A DNA stretch of 64,000 nt from Flavobacterium chungbukense (GTDB taxonomy: Bacteria > Bacteroidota > Bacteroidia > Flavobacteriales > Flavobacteriaceae): the NCBI RefSeq assembly GCF_020805785.1, contig NZ_JAJGZV010000001.1:186001-250000 (forward strand), written 5' to 3'. Position 1 is the first letter of the stretch, and every line of letters starts with the position of its first letter. Shown here piece after piece: positions 8,162-16,085 of this stretch. The notes beneath the pieces are model-generated. The model saw only the letters and a program-made list of their open reading frames with translations. It was not told the origin of the DNA and searched no databases. The translations under genes and the position numbers were made by a program.

Positions 8162-8899
8162 TTAAAATTTTACGATTTGGCTTTCCCAATCATTGTCTTT
8201 TTTTTCAACAAGCAATAATCCCGAATCAGAATCATTCATTTGTCCAACTAATTCCCCTTTATTATTCCAAAAAGCACTTTTTCCTCCCGAAGGAAAACCC
8301 CAAGATTCTCCGCTAAAATTGGACATCAAAACATTCATTTCATGTTTTTGAGCATAATTCTGTAAATCTCGGTAGGCCTTTGGAATTCCATTTGGCGAAA
8401 AGAAAATACTAGCAATATAAATATTTGTATCTTTCTTTTTAGCATTTTCTGGATGCAGCGGATTGTCAATATCGGCACAAATTGCAAGAGAAATATTCTG
8501 ATTTTCAATTTGAATCATCGGATTGTAATCAAAAGAAGGCTGGAAAAATTCATCTTCACCTTCGTGCAAAAACTGTTTGGTGTAAATAGAAACCGAATTG
8601 TCTGGCGAAATCACAAATTCGCCAATAAACATTTTAGATTCCACTTGAATTGGTGCACCAGCAATAATGATAATGTTATTTCTAACAGCCAATTCTTTTA
8701 AATGATCTATCCTGTAATCGTCTTTTGTAAAAACCAAATTGGCAGCATTTTCTCTTTCGTAACCTGTAATCGATAATTCTGGAAAAGCGATTAAATTGGC
8801 TCCATTTTGAGCAGCCAATTCAATAAGTTGATAATGATTTAATAAGTTAGAAGATACATCTCCTCGTTTAGGCTTTGTTTGCGCCGCAGCTAAGATCAT
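8162..8899 (-). CDS. Carbon-nitrogen hydrolase (nitrilase superfamily)
   Basis: A 245-residue cytoplasmic amidase. The Glu-Lys-Cys triad is visible: FPELSITGYE, YTKQFLHEGE and ISLAICADIDNP. The family hydrolyses amides and nitriles; the size fits single-domain Nit/ omega-amidase-type members and not the fused NAD synthetase type. It sits 8 nt after the gamma-glutamylcyclotransferase-like gene, and both lie between trpB and trpA. A joint role in turnover of gamma-glutamyl or glutathione-like compounds is conceivable but is inference only. Confidence 0.88.
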   Translation of the reverse strand: MILAAAQTKPKRGDVSSNLLNHYQLIELAAQNGANLIAFPELSITGYERENAANLVFTKDDYRIDHLKELAVRNNIIIIAGAPIQVESKMFIGEFVISPDNSVSIYTKQFLHEGEDEFFQPSFDYNPMIQIENQNISLAICADIDNPLHPENAKKKDTNIYIASIFFSPNGIPKAYRDLQNYAQKHEMNVLMSNFSGESWGFPSGGKSAFWNNKGELVGQMNDSDSGLLLVEKKDNDWESQIVKF

Positions 8900-8907
8900 T
8901 TTTTTGA

Positions 8908-9228
8908 TTATTTATTTTCTGTATAAACCCAAGCTAGTATTCCTGATTTTAGTTTGACCTGAACTCTTTTGTATGAATTAGATTCAAATTGGTCAACCTT
9001 TAATAATTCTGAATTAGAAACGTCAAAAACGACACCATGTATAATGTCTTCCAGATTTTCACTTGGAACCGCAACAACATAATCTGCCATTCCAAATTCT
9101 TCTTCTATTTGTAAGCTTTTAAGTTTAAAACCCAGAATCTGATCTTGAGTTCCGTTTAAAACCTTATTAAAAATCTGCATTTGAATCTGTTTTGATCGTA
9201 ATGTTCCGTAAGAGAATAACTTTTCCAT
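8908..9228 (-). CDS. Gamma-glutamylcyclotransferase-like protein (AIG2/GGCT fold)
   Basis: A 106-residue protein with the substrate-binding YGTLRSKQIQ motif near the N terminus (residues 7-10 YGTL) and the family's internal ADYVVAVPSE and DQFESNSYKRVQVKL blocks. The acidic catalytic residue would be the Glu in QFESNSYKR. Members convert gamma-glutamyl amines or peptides to 5-oxoproline; many bacterial ones are uncharacterised. It is co-directional with the trp genes, 8 nt upstream of the nitrilase-like gene. Confidence 0.85.
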   Translation of the reverse strand: MEKLFSYGTLRSKQIQMQIFNKVLNGTQDQILGFKLKSLQIEEEFGMADYVVAVPSENLEDIIHGVVFDVSNSELLKVDQFESNSYKRVQVKLKSGILAWVYTENK

Positions 9229-9308
9229 AATTACTATTTTCTCGTTATTTGTTTGGTTTTGAATAAACCTTATTCGTTAAAGTAGATTATCCAAAAGTAT
9301 AACTTTTA

Positions 9309-10490
9309 TTACAATTTAAAATATTCAATATAATTATCTAAATCTTTATCGCCACGACCCGAAAGACTAATAACCACAACATCTGTAGGTTTAAATTTCT
9401 TTTGATCTAAAACAGCAAAGGCGTGTGCGCTTTCGATTGCTGGAATAATTCCTTCTAGTTTTGTCAATTGCAATCCTGCATTCATGGCATCTTCATCTGT
9501 TACAGAGAAAAATTCGCCGCGTCCAGTTTGCGCTAAATGTGCGTGCATAGGACCAACTCCAGGATAATCTAATCCAGCAGAAATAGAATAAGGTTCTGTA
9601 ATTTGCCCGTCTGAAGTCTGCATTAAAAGCGTTTTACAACCGTGAATAACGCCGACTTTTCCTAATTTACTTGTTGCAGCACTATGTCCGCTGTCAACAC
9701 CTTTCCCTGCTGCTTCAACCGCTATAATTCCAACTTCTGGTTCGTGCAAGAAATGATAATAAGTTCCAGCGGCATTACTTCCTCCGCCAATACAAGCCAC
9801 TACATAATCAGGATTTTCTCGTCCTTCTTTTTCTTTCAGCTGCCATTTAATTTCTTCTGAAATAATGCTTTGAAAACGCGTTACCATATCTGGATAAGGA
9901 TGCGGTCCAATTGCCGATCCGATAATATAATGCGTATCAACCGGATTGTTAATCCAATCGCGAATCGCTTCGTTTGTCGCATCTTTTAAAGTTCTTGAAC
10001 CCGAAAGTGCAGGACGAACTTCGGCGCCCAACATTTTCATACGAGCCACGTTTGGAGCTTGACGCGCAATGTCGATTTCACCCATGTAAACGATACAATC
10101 CATTCCCATCAAAGCGCAAACTGTTGCCGTTGCAACGCCATGCTGTCCAGCGCCAGTTTCGGCAATAATTCTTTTTTTGTCTAAACGTTTTGCTACTAAA
10201 ATTTGTCCGATTGTGTTGTTTACTTTGTGCGCTCCAGTATGATTTAAATCTTCTCTTTTTAAGTAAACTTTGGTATTGTATTTCTCCGATAAACGTTTTG
10301 CAAAATATAGTGGACTAGGACGCCCAACGTAATCTTTTAGCAATTGATTGAATTCTGCTTTGAAATCAGGTTCTGCAATAACTTTTAAATACTGCTGACG
10401 TAATTCTTCTACATTCGGATACAGCATTTCTGGAATATAAGCGCCTCCAAATTCTCCGTAATATCCTTTTTCGTTAACATTATAATTCAT
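9309..10490 (-). CDS. trpB: Tryptophan synthase beta chain
   Basis: A 393-residue PLP enzyme joining indole and serine to make tryptophan. The PLP lysine is Lys89 in HTGAHKVNNTIGQ, and the phosphate loop is GGGSNAAGTY. HAFAVLD and the C-terminal SLSGRGDKDLDNY block are also canonical. Length is standard for TrpB1. Its start overlaps the end of trpF by 11 nt, indicating translational coupling. It is cytoplasmic and forms the alpha2-beta2 complex with TrpA. Confidence 0.97.
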   Translation of the reverse strand: MNYNVNEKGYYGEFGGAYIPEMLYPNVEELRQQYLKVIAEPDFKAEFNQLLKDYVGRPSPLYFAKRLSEKYNTKVYLKREDLNHTGAHKVNNTIGQILVAKRLDKKRIIAETGAGQHGVATATVCALMGMDCIVYMGEIDIARQAPNVARMKMLGAEVRPALSGSRTLKDATNEAIRDWINNPVDTHYIIGSAIGPHPYPDMVTRFQSIISEEIKWQLKEKEGRENPDYVVACIGGGSNAAGTYYHFLHEPEVGIIAVEAAGKGVDSGHSAATSKLGKVGVIHGCKTLLMQTSDGQITEPYSISAGLDYPGVGPMHAHLAQTGRGEFFSVTDEDAMNAGLQLTKLEGIIPAIESAHAFAVLDQKKFKPTDVVVISLSGRGDKDLDNYIEYFKL

Positions 10491-11130
10491 TATATTCTTG
10501 TTTAAGGTTCAAAATTTCAGGTTTTAAAGTTTTCTGAAATTTTCTTAATAGATTTTTATTTTTTAATCCAGGTTCGATTTCAAATTTACTGTTTACATCA
10601 ATAGCATAAATAGGTAATTTGAGATTTTTTATGGCTGGAATTTCTTCAATTCCGATACCGCCGCTTAAGAAAAACGGTTTTTCAGATTTGTAATTTTCTA
10701 ATATTTTCCAGTCAAAAGTTGTCCCGTTTCCGCCTGGTAATTTCCCTTTTGTATCAAACAAAAAGTAATCGCAAACGGCTTCAAAAGGTTTTAATGATTC
10801 AAAATCAAAATCTTCTCCGACAGAAAATACTTTTATAATTTCAATTTTCGAATCGATTTTTTCTTTTAATGATGCGCAAAAATCTACCGATTCTTTTCCG
10901 TGCAATTGAACGGCTTGCAAATCGTATTTATTGATTTTTGCTGCAATATTTTCTACCGTTTCGTTTACAAAAACGCCAGTTTTTTTAATCGTTTTGATCA
11001 GTTCCGGAATGGTTCCGTCAAAATATCTAGCGGATTTTTCCCAGAAAATAAATCCCATATAATCGGGTAGGAGCGATCCGACTTCGAGAATGTTTTCGGG
11101 ATATTTCATGCCGCATATTTTAAGTTTCAT
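10480..11130 (-). CDS. trpF: Phosphoribosylanthranilate isomerase
   Basis: A 216-residue TIM-barrel isomerase. The catalytic cysteine is in KICGMK at the N terminus and the catalytic aspartate in YAIDVNSKFE near the C terminus. VQLHGKES and FLSGGIG are the standard substrate and phosphate loops. It converts N-(5-phosphoribosyl)anthranilate to the ribulose form. It is a separate gene here, not fused to trpC. It overlaps trpB downstream and lies 166 nt after trpC, with a repeat in between. Confidence 0.96.
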   Translation of the reverse strand: MKLKICGMKYPENILEVGSLLPDYMGFIFWEKSARYFDGTIPELIKTIKKTGVFVNETVENIAAKINKYDLQAVQLHGKESVDFCASLKEKIDSKIEIIKVFSVGEDFDFESLKPFEAVCDYFLFDTKGKLPGGNGTTFDWKILENYKSEKPFFLSGGIGIEEIPAIKNLKLPIYAIDVNSKFEIEPGLKNKNLLRKFQKTLKPEILNLKQEYNEL

Positions 11131-11226
11131 TTCGTTGTGTTTTTTTTAACGCAAAGAGCGCTAAGTTTTTGTTTTTGTGTTGTGTTTAAAATGTGGAAAA
11201 GTTCGCAAAGCTTTGTGTTTATTTCT

Positions 11227-11289
11227 TTGCTACGAATTCCACGAATTTTCACTAATTAAATTCGTGCTAATTCGTGCAATTTGTGGCAA
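11227..11289. repeat. Short CACGAATT-family repeat between trpC and trpF
   Basis: TTGCTACGAATTCCACGAA runs through to GTGCAATTTGTGGCAAC, a compact copy of the same inverted-repeat family. It is preceded (11140-11225) by degenerate text with GTTCGCAAAGC, also seen near 1.55 kb. It is transcribed within the trp operon. Confidence 0.75.
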
Positions 11290-11296
11290 CTAAAAT

Positions 11297-12076
11297 TTAA
11301 AGCTGTTTAATAAATTCCGTTGCAGCTTTGCCAGCGTTATCGGTTTTCATGAAGTTTTCTCCAATTAAAAAACCTTTGTAACCGTAAGGTTTTAGTTCTT
11401 GAATGGCTTCAATTGATGAAATTCCGCTTTCAGATACTTTTACAAAATCATCTGGAATTTTTGCTGCCAATTCTTTACTGAAATCCAAACTCACTTCAAA
11501 AGTTTTTAAATTTCTGTTATTTACGCCAATCATGTCTAAAGTCGGCATAATCGATTTTTCTAATTCTTCTTGATTATGAACTTCAAGCAAAACTTCTAAA
11601 CCTAAACTTTTAGCAAATTCAGATAGAGATTTTATTTCTTCGCGAGTTAAAACCGCAGCAATCAAAAGAATCAAATCGGCTCCATATGCTTTGGCTTCTA
11701 AAATTTGATATTCATCAACAATAAATTCTTTTCGCAAAAGCGGAATATTTACAGAGGCTCTTGCTAGAAGTAAATCGTCTAAGGAACCACCGAAATATTT
11801 TCCGTCTGTTAAAACCGAAATTCCGCATGCGCCCGCATCTTCATATCCTTTTACAACTTCTTCAACCGTAAAATTATTGTTGATAATTGATTTTGAAGGA
11901 GATCTGCGTTTGTGTTCTGCAATAATTCCAGAATTGCTTTCGCGTAAATTCTGGCTAAGAGAAATAGTTTGTTTTCCAAAAAATACAGAAGCTTCCAATT
12001 GAGAAACTGGAATTATTGATTTTTTAAGAACGACTTCTCTTTGTTTATCAAATATTATTTTATCGAGTATATTCAT
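11297..12076 (-). CDS. trpC: Indole-3-glycerol phosphate synthase
   Basis: A 259-residue TIM-barrel enzyme closing the indole ring. The active-site motif IIAEHKRRSPSKS carries Glu54, Lys56 and Ser59. LLRKEFIVDEYQI, GVNNRNLKTF and VSESGI are the other diagnostic blocks. It is free-standing, with no trpF fusion, and cytoplasmic. It lies 72 nt after trpD across a small repeat. Confidence 0.97.
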   Translation of the reverse strand: MNILDKIIFDKQREVVLKKSIIPVSQLEASVFFGKQTISLSQNLRESNSGIIAEHKRRSPSKSIINNNFTVEEVVKGYEDAGACGISVLTDGKYFGGSLDDLLLARASVNIPLLRKEFIVDEYQILEAKAYGADLILLIAAVLTREEIKSLSEFAKSLGLEVLLEVHNQEELEKSIMPTLDMIGVNNRNLKTFEVSLDFSKELAAKIPDDFVKVSESGISSIEAIQELKPYGYKGFLIGENFMKTDNAGKAATEFIKQL

Positions 12077-12148
12077 GGCTACTAATTTGCCACAAAGTCA
12101 CAAAGGCACAAATTTATTAGTGCTAATTCGTGAAATTTGTGTTTGTTT

Positions 12149-13141
12149 TTACTTACTTAATTCTTGTAATGTTTGCAACGCTTTTAATCCTTTTCCAGAC
12201 AATAAACTTTCTTTTGCTAATTCAAAACCTTCAAGCGGAGAACATTTTGTAACCGTTGCAATTGCCATTGCGGCGTTGGCACAAACTACATTGTTTTGAG
12301 CTTCGTTTCCTTTTCCTGAAATAATATTAGTGAAAATTTCAGCAGATTCTTCAATTGTTTTTCCGCCTTCAATTTCTGTTTGAGATAAAAGACGAACACC
12401 AAAATCCTCAGGTTTTAGCATTCCTTCCATATGGTTTGAAATTGTTTTGGTTGCACCTGTTAACGAAATTTCATCATATCCATCAAGTGAATGTAAAATC
12501 GTAAAATTCACATCAGTATTTTGATATAAATAAGCGTACATTCTCGCCAATTCTAAGTTAAAAACCCCAACTAATTGATTTTGTGGGAAAGAAGGATTTA
12601 CCATTGGTCCTAACATATTGAAAAAGGTTTTTACTGCCAACTCTTTTCTAATTGGTCCAACATTTTTCATTGCCGGATGAAATAGGGGAGCGTGCAAAAC
12701 ACAAATTCCCGCTTGATCAATACATTTTTCTAAAAAAGAAGGATCATTACTAAATTTAATTCCCATTTTTTCCATCACGTTGCTTGATCCAGAAATAGAT
12801 GAAACTCCGTAATTTCCGTGTTTTGCCACTTTAATTCCAGCTCCAGCAGAAACAAAAGAAGCTAAAGTCGAAATGTTGAAAGTGTCTTTTCCGTCACCGC
12901 CTGTTCCGCATAAATCGATTGTATTGTATGCAGATAAATCTACACGAATACATAATTCTAATAAAGCTTCGCGAAAGCCTGAAAGTTCTTCAATTGTAAT
13001 GCTTCGCATCATAAATACAGTCAAAAAAGCCGAAATCTGACTTGGATTATATTGACCGCTTGAGATATTAATCAAAACTTGTTTTGCTTCTTCTTTAGAA
13101 AGAACTTCGTGGTTGATTAATTTATTTAATATAGTTTTCAT
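12149..13141 (-). CDS. trpD: Anthranilate phosphoribosyltransferase
   Basis: A 330-residue enzyme that transfers phosphoribosyl from PRPP to anthranilate. The PRPP/glycine loop DLCGTGGDGKDTFNIST, KHGNYGVSSISGSSNVME and HPAMKNVGPIRKELAVKTFFNMLGPMVNP are the family signatures. It is not fused to the glutaminase, which is encoded separately by trpG 87 nt upstream. The gap to trpC (12077-12148) contains repeat-derived CACAAAGTCACAAAGGC text. Confidence 0.97.
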   Translation of the reverse strand: MKTILNKLINHEVLSKEEAKQVLINISSGQYNPSQISAFLTVFMMRSITIEELSGFREALLELCIRVDLSAYNTIDLCGTGGDGKDTFNISTLASFVSAGAGIKVAKHGNYGVSSISGSSNVMEKMGIKFSNDPSFLEKCIDQAGICVLHAPLFHPAMKNVGPIRKELAVKTFFNMLGPMVNPSFPQNQLVGVFNLELARMYAYLYQNTDVNFTILHSLDGYDEISLTGATKTISNHMEGMLKPEDFGVRLLSQTEIEGGKTIEESAEIFTNIISGKGNEAQNNVVCANAAMAIATVTKCSPLEGFELAKESLLSGKGLKALQTLQELSK

Positions 13142-13228
13142 TTTTTTTTAAGGTTCTAAGTTGCTAAGATGCTATCCCGAAGCTTCGGGACTAAGTTTTT
13201 TTCTGTGAGTGTAAACTGTGACTGAATA
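13142..13228. repeat. trpG-trpD junction repeat
   Basis: Degenerate repeat text AAGGTTCTAAGTTGCTAAG is followed by a perfect CCCGAAGCTTCGGG palindrome (about 13174-13187) and then GTGACTGAATACT. Both repeat words recur at 13.8-13.87 kb; the first also appears near 34.9 kb and related GACTGA words near 14.37 kb. Confidence 0.7.
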
Positions 13229-13795
13229 CTAGCTTTTGATCCAATTCTCTAAAATCCTTTTTCCGTTTGGAGTTAAAACACTTTCTGGATGAAATTGAAC
13301 GCCTCTTACATCAAATGTTTTGTGTCTTAAAGACATAATCTGTCCATTTTCGTCAACAGAAGTAGCTTCTAAATCTTCTGGTAAATTGGCATCAACAACC
13401 CAAGAATGGTATCTTCCAACTTCAAATTCATTTCCTAAACCTTCAAATAAAACTTCGTCTGAAACTAACGTTTTAACATTTGTAGCAACACCGTGATACA
13501 CTTTATCAAGATTTGAAAGTGTTCCGCCAAAAACTTCTCCAATTGCCTGCTGTCCTAAACAAACGCCAAGAATGCTTTTTGTTGGACTGTATTTTTCGAT
13601 TACTGCTTTTAATAAACCTGCTTCATCAGGAATTCCAGGTCCTGGAGAAAGTAATATTTTATCGAAAGATGCAATTTCATCAATATCAAATTCGTCGTTT
13701 CTGTAAACGGTAACTTCGCAGTTTAAATCTTCTAAATAGTGCACTAAATTGTAAGTGAAACTATCGTAATTGTCTATAACTAATATTTTTTTCAT
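13229..13795 (-). CDS. trpG: Anthranilate synthase component II (glutamine amidotransferase)
   Basis: A 188-residue class I glutaminase that supplies ammonia to TrpE. The nucleophile is Cys79 in LGVCLGQQAIGE; the His/Glu pair is in GVQFHPESVLT. The N-terminal DNYDSFTYNLVHYL and SPGPG blocks are canonical. Family members can also serve PabB, but the trp context makes the main role clear. It is cytoplasmic. Confidence 0.96.
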   Translation of the reverse strand: MKKILVIDNYDSFTYNLVHYLEDLNCEVTVYRNDEFDIDEIASFDKILLSPGPGIPDEAGLLKAVIEKYSPTKSILGVCLGQQAIGEVFGGTLSNLDKVYHGVATNVKTLVSDEVLFEGLGNEFEVGRYHSWVVDANLPEDLEATSVDENGQIMSLRHKTFDVRGVQFHPESVLTPNGKRILENWIKS

Positions 13796-13884
13796 TTCTT
13801 TTTAAGGTTCTAAGTTGCTAAGTGACTAAGATTCTAAGTTTTTTTTAAAACTGTGACTGAATACTGAGACTGACAACTAAATTT
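13796..13884. repeat. Lipoprotein-trpG junction repeat
   Basis: The text TTTTTAAGGTTCTAAGTTGC and CTGTGACTGAATACTGAGAC nearly duplicates the trpG-trpD junction. It is non-coding and transcribed within the operon. Confidence 0.65.
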
Positions 13885-14325
13885 TTATTTTTCTCGAACG
13901 TATTTTTCAATAATAGTTCGATCTATTCCTAATTTTTCTACTCTTTCTACACCTTTTTGAATCAAAGTGTCATTTTGAACTTTCACCACAAATTCAAATT
14001 TATTGTCTTCCCAATCGCGGTTATTAAAATATTCTAGGTTTTCGGTATAAATACTGTCTTTCAAAGTATATTTTCCGCCTCCGCCAAAGAATAAAGTTGC
14101 TGTGGAATCTTTTCCGTTTTTCAAATCATGATTAAAAAAAGCAAAATGGGTATCGTTTATAATTTTAATCATTTTTGATTTTCTATTGAAAGTTGAAAAA
14201 GTTGAATCTTTCTCAGTGGTTTCTGCCGAAATCAGACGCCAGGTTCCTTCAATCGGATTTTTCTTTTCAGAAGTACAAGATGTCATTGTAATGATTAAAA
14301 CTAAAATTGAAATTACTTTTTTCAT
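13885..14325 (-). CDS. Lipocalin-like lipoprotein inside the trp operon
   Basis: A 146-residue exported lipoprotein: MKKVISILVLIITMTSC is a type II signal peptide with the lipidated Cys at residue 17. The remaining IEGTWRLISAETTEKDS opening and alternating strands resemble small lipocalin-like Bacteroidetes lipoproteins. It lies between trpE and trpG in the same direction, 89 nt upstream of trpG. No link to tryptophan synthesis is evident; it may be a passenger gene. Function unknown. Confidence 0.7.
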   Translation of the reverse strand: MKKVISILVLIITMTSCTSEKKNPIEGTWRLISAETTEKDSTFSTFNRKSKMIKIINDTHFAFFNHDLKNGKDSTATLFFGGGGKYTLKDSIYTENLEYFNNRDWEDNKFEFVVKVQNDTLIQKGVERVEKLGIDRTIIEKYVREK

Positions 14326-14385
14326 GATTTATGTTTTTTTTGATTTTTAATTTTTAATTCTGAGACTAAAAACTGCGACTGAAAA

Positions 14386-15786
14386 CTAAATTTTCTCTGC
14401 AATTTCTAGAGCCGTATTCAAAGCTCTTAATTTATTATAGACTTCTTGCATTTCGCTTTCTTCGTCTGAACTGGCAACGATTCCAGCTCCAGCCTGACAA
14501 TGCAATTGATGGTTTTTAGAAAGGAAAGTTCGAATCATAATTGCGTGATTAAAGTTTCCATTAAAATCCATGAAGCCAATTGCGCCACCGTAAAAATTAC
14601 GATTAGTTTTTTCGCAGTCTTCAATTAATTGCATGGCTCTATGTTTTGGCGCACCGCTTAATGTTCCTGCAGGAAAAGTATCTGCAACTACTTGCATGGT
14701 TGTTGCCTTATCGTGTAAATGGCCTGTAACTTTAGAAACCAAGTGAATGACGTGAGAGAAAAACTGTACTTCTCTATATTTTTCTACGTTTACATCGTGA
14801 CCATTTCTGCTCAAATCATTTCTCGCTAAGTCAACCAGCATAACGTGTTCACTATTTTCTTTTTTATCTTCAGAAAGTTCTTTGGCTAAAAGAGCATCTT
14901 GTTCGTCGTTTCCGGTTCTTTTAAAAGTTCCAGCAATTGGGTGAATCTCTGCTTTTCTGTCTTTTACAATAATTTGTGCTTCAGGCGAAGAACCAAATAT
15001 TTTGAAATCTCCATAATCAAAAAAGAACAAATACGGAGAAGGATTAATGCTTCTCAAAGCTCTGTATACATTAAATTCGTCACCTTTGAAACCTTGTGTA
15101 AAACGACGTGATAAAACCAATTGAAAAACATCGCCACGGTAACAGTGTTTTTTTGCTAAAGCGACATTTTCTTTGAATTCTTCATCTGTTAGATTAGAAA
15201 AACCTTCACCTTCTTTCGAGAATTTATAAGAAGCAATATTTCTAGATTGAAGTAATTGTTCAATTTCTGCAATATTATTTTTTCCGTCTACACTGTGGCA
15301 GAAAATATAAGCTTCATTTTTGAAGTGATTAATAGCAATAATATTTTGATAAACAGCATAAAACACATCTGGTATTGCAGTTGCATTGTCTTTTTTAGCA
15401 ATCGATACTTTTTCAAAATAACGAACAGCATCATAAGAAATGTAACCGAACAAACCATTATTAATGAATTTGAAATCATTTTTTTCTGATTGAAACTGAC
15501 TTGAAAATTCCTGAATTACTTGTGGAATATTTGTAGTTGAATCAATAGTTATTTTTTCTGAAGTTCCGTCAGGAAAAGTCTTTGAAATAATTTCGTTTTC
15601 AATTTTTATAGTGGCAATTGGATTACAGCAAATGTAAGAGAAACTATTGTCATTTCCGTGATAATCACTACTTTCTAATAATAAACTGTTTGGGAATTTA
15701 TCTCTGATTTTAAAATAAATGCTTACTGGCGTAACGGTGTCTGCCAGAATTTGTTTGTAATGTGTATTAAGAATAAAAGGTTTCAA
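14386..15786 (-). CDS. trpE: Anthranilate synthase component I
   Basis: A 466-residue chorismate-utilising enzyme. The feedback-site LLES motif (SLLLESSDYHGN), FDYGDFKIFGSSPEAQIIV, HPIAGTFKRTG, DTFPAGTLSGAPKHRAMQLI and CQAGAGIV show an intact catalytic domain and probable tryptophan feedback control. It is the first enzyme gene of the operon, downstream of an 18-codon leader peptide and an intrinsic terminator hairpin. Partner is TrpG. Confidence 0.97.
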   Translation of the reverse strand: MKPFILNTHYKQILADTVTPVSIYFKIRDKFPNSLLLESSDYHGNDNSFSYICCNPIATIKIENEIISKTFPDGTSEKITIDSTTNIPQVIQEFSSQFQSEKNDFKFINNGLFGYISYDAVRYFEKVSIAKKDNATAIPDVFYAVYQNIIAINHFKNEAYIFCHSVDGKNNIAEIEQLLQSRNIASYKFSKEGEGFSNLTDEEFKENVALAKKHCYRGDVFQLVLSRRFTQGFKGDEFNVYRALRSINPSPYLFFFDYGDFKIFGSSPEAQIIVKDRKAEIHPIAGTFKRTGNDEQDALLAKELSEDKKENSEHVMLVDLARNDLSRNGHDVNVEKYREVQFFSHVIHLVSKVTGHLHDKATTMQVVADTFPAGTLSGAPKHRAMQLIEDCEKTNRNFYGGAIGFMDFNGNFNHAIMIRTFLSKNHQLHCQAGAGIVASSDEESEMQEVYNKLRALNTALEIAEKI

Positions 15787-15840
15787 AATATTTAGTTTTA
15801 TGTTGTTTCGTTAATTTTTAATTTCAATTTCGACCAAAAA

Positions 15841-15869
15841 AAAAGGCTTGTCGTGATGACAAGCCTTTT
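15841..15869 (-). terminator. trp attenuator terminator
   Basis: A 12-bp stem AAAAGGCTTGTC/GACAAGCCTTTT (15858-15869 and 15841-15852) with a 5-nt loop is followed on the minus strand by nine T residues. It lies 37 nt after the leader-peptide stop and 54 nt before trpE. The loop plus 3' arm contain TCACGAC, the complement of GTCGTGA at the leader stop codon (plus-strand 15907-15913), giving an alternative antiterminator pairing. Confidence 0.9.
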
Positions 15870-15906
15870 ATATTTTATAGTTTTACAATACCATAGGAAG
15901 CGTTGT

Positions 15907-15963
15907 TCACGACGTTTGACGTAAATTGTTCCACCACCAAGAATTGTTTAATAATGTTCTCAT
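15907..15963 (-). CDS. trpL: trp operon leader peptide (three tandem Trp codons)
   Basis: An 18-codon open frame, MRTLLNNSWWWNNLRQTS, ends in TGA. The TGG TGG TGG run is at codons 9-11. It starts 17 nt downstream of a TAnnTTTG -7 box and is followed by the trp attenuator terminator. This is the arrangement of ribosome-mediated transcription attenuation: stalling at the Trp codons would leave GTCGTGA free to pair with TCACGAC in the terminator, while a ribosome reaching the stop codon would cover it. Two adjacent leucines and three Asn pairs have no obvious role. The mechanism is inferred from the E. coli paradigm. Confidence 0.9.
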   Translation of the reverse strand: MRTLLNNSWWWNNLRQTS

Positions 15964-15980
15964 AATTGTTTTTGTTGAGA

Positions 15981-16016
15981 CAAAGATATAAATGTAATTT
16001 GAATTGTAGTATACAA
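15981..16016 (-). promoter_or_regulatory. Candidate trp operon promoter
   Basis: On the minus strand TATCTTTG (15981-15988) matches the Bacteroidetes -7 consensus TAnnTTTG exactly. A TTG at 16014-16016 is a possible -33 element, though the 25-bp spacer is longer than usual. Transcription would begin about 10 nt before the leader-peptide ATG. Confidence 0.7.
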
Positions 16017-16085
16017 AAATTAAAAAAAAACTTTTCTAAAATTGAAAATTTGTTAAATTTCAAATACTAAGGTTGCTTTAAAAGC

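Noticed and set aside
15875..16063. A 62-codon minus-strand frame overlapping the trp leader
   Set aside because: It uses another frame through the promoter and leader. The short frame with three Trp codons, correct promoter distance and following terminator explains the region better.
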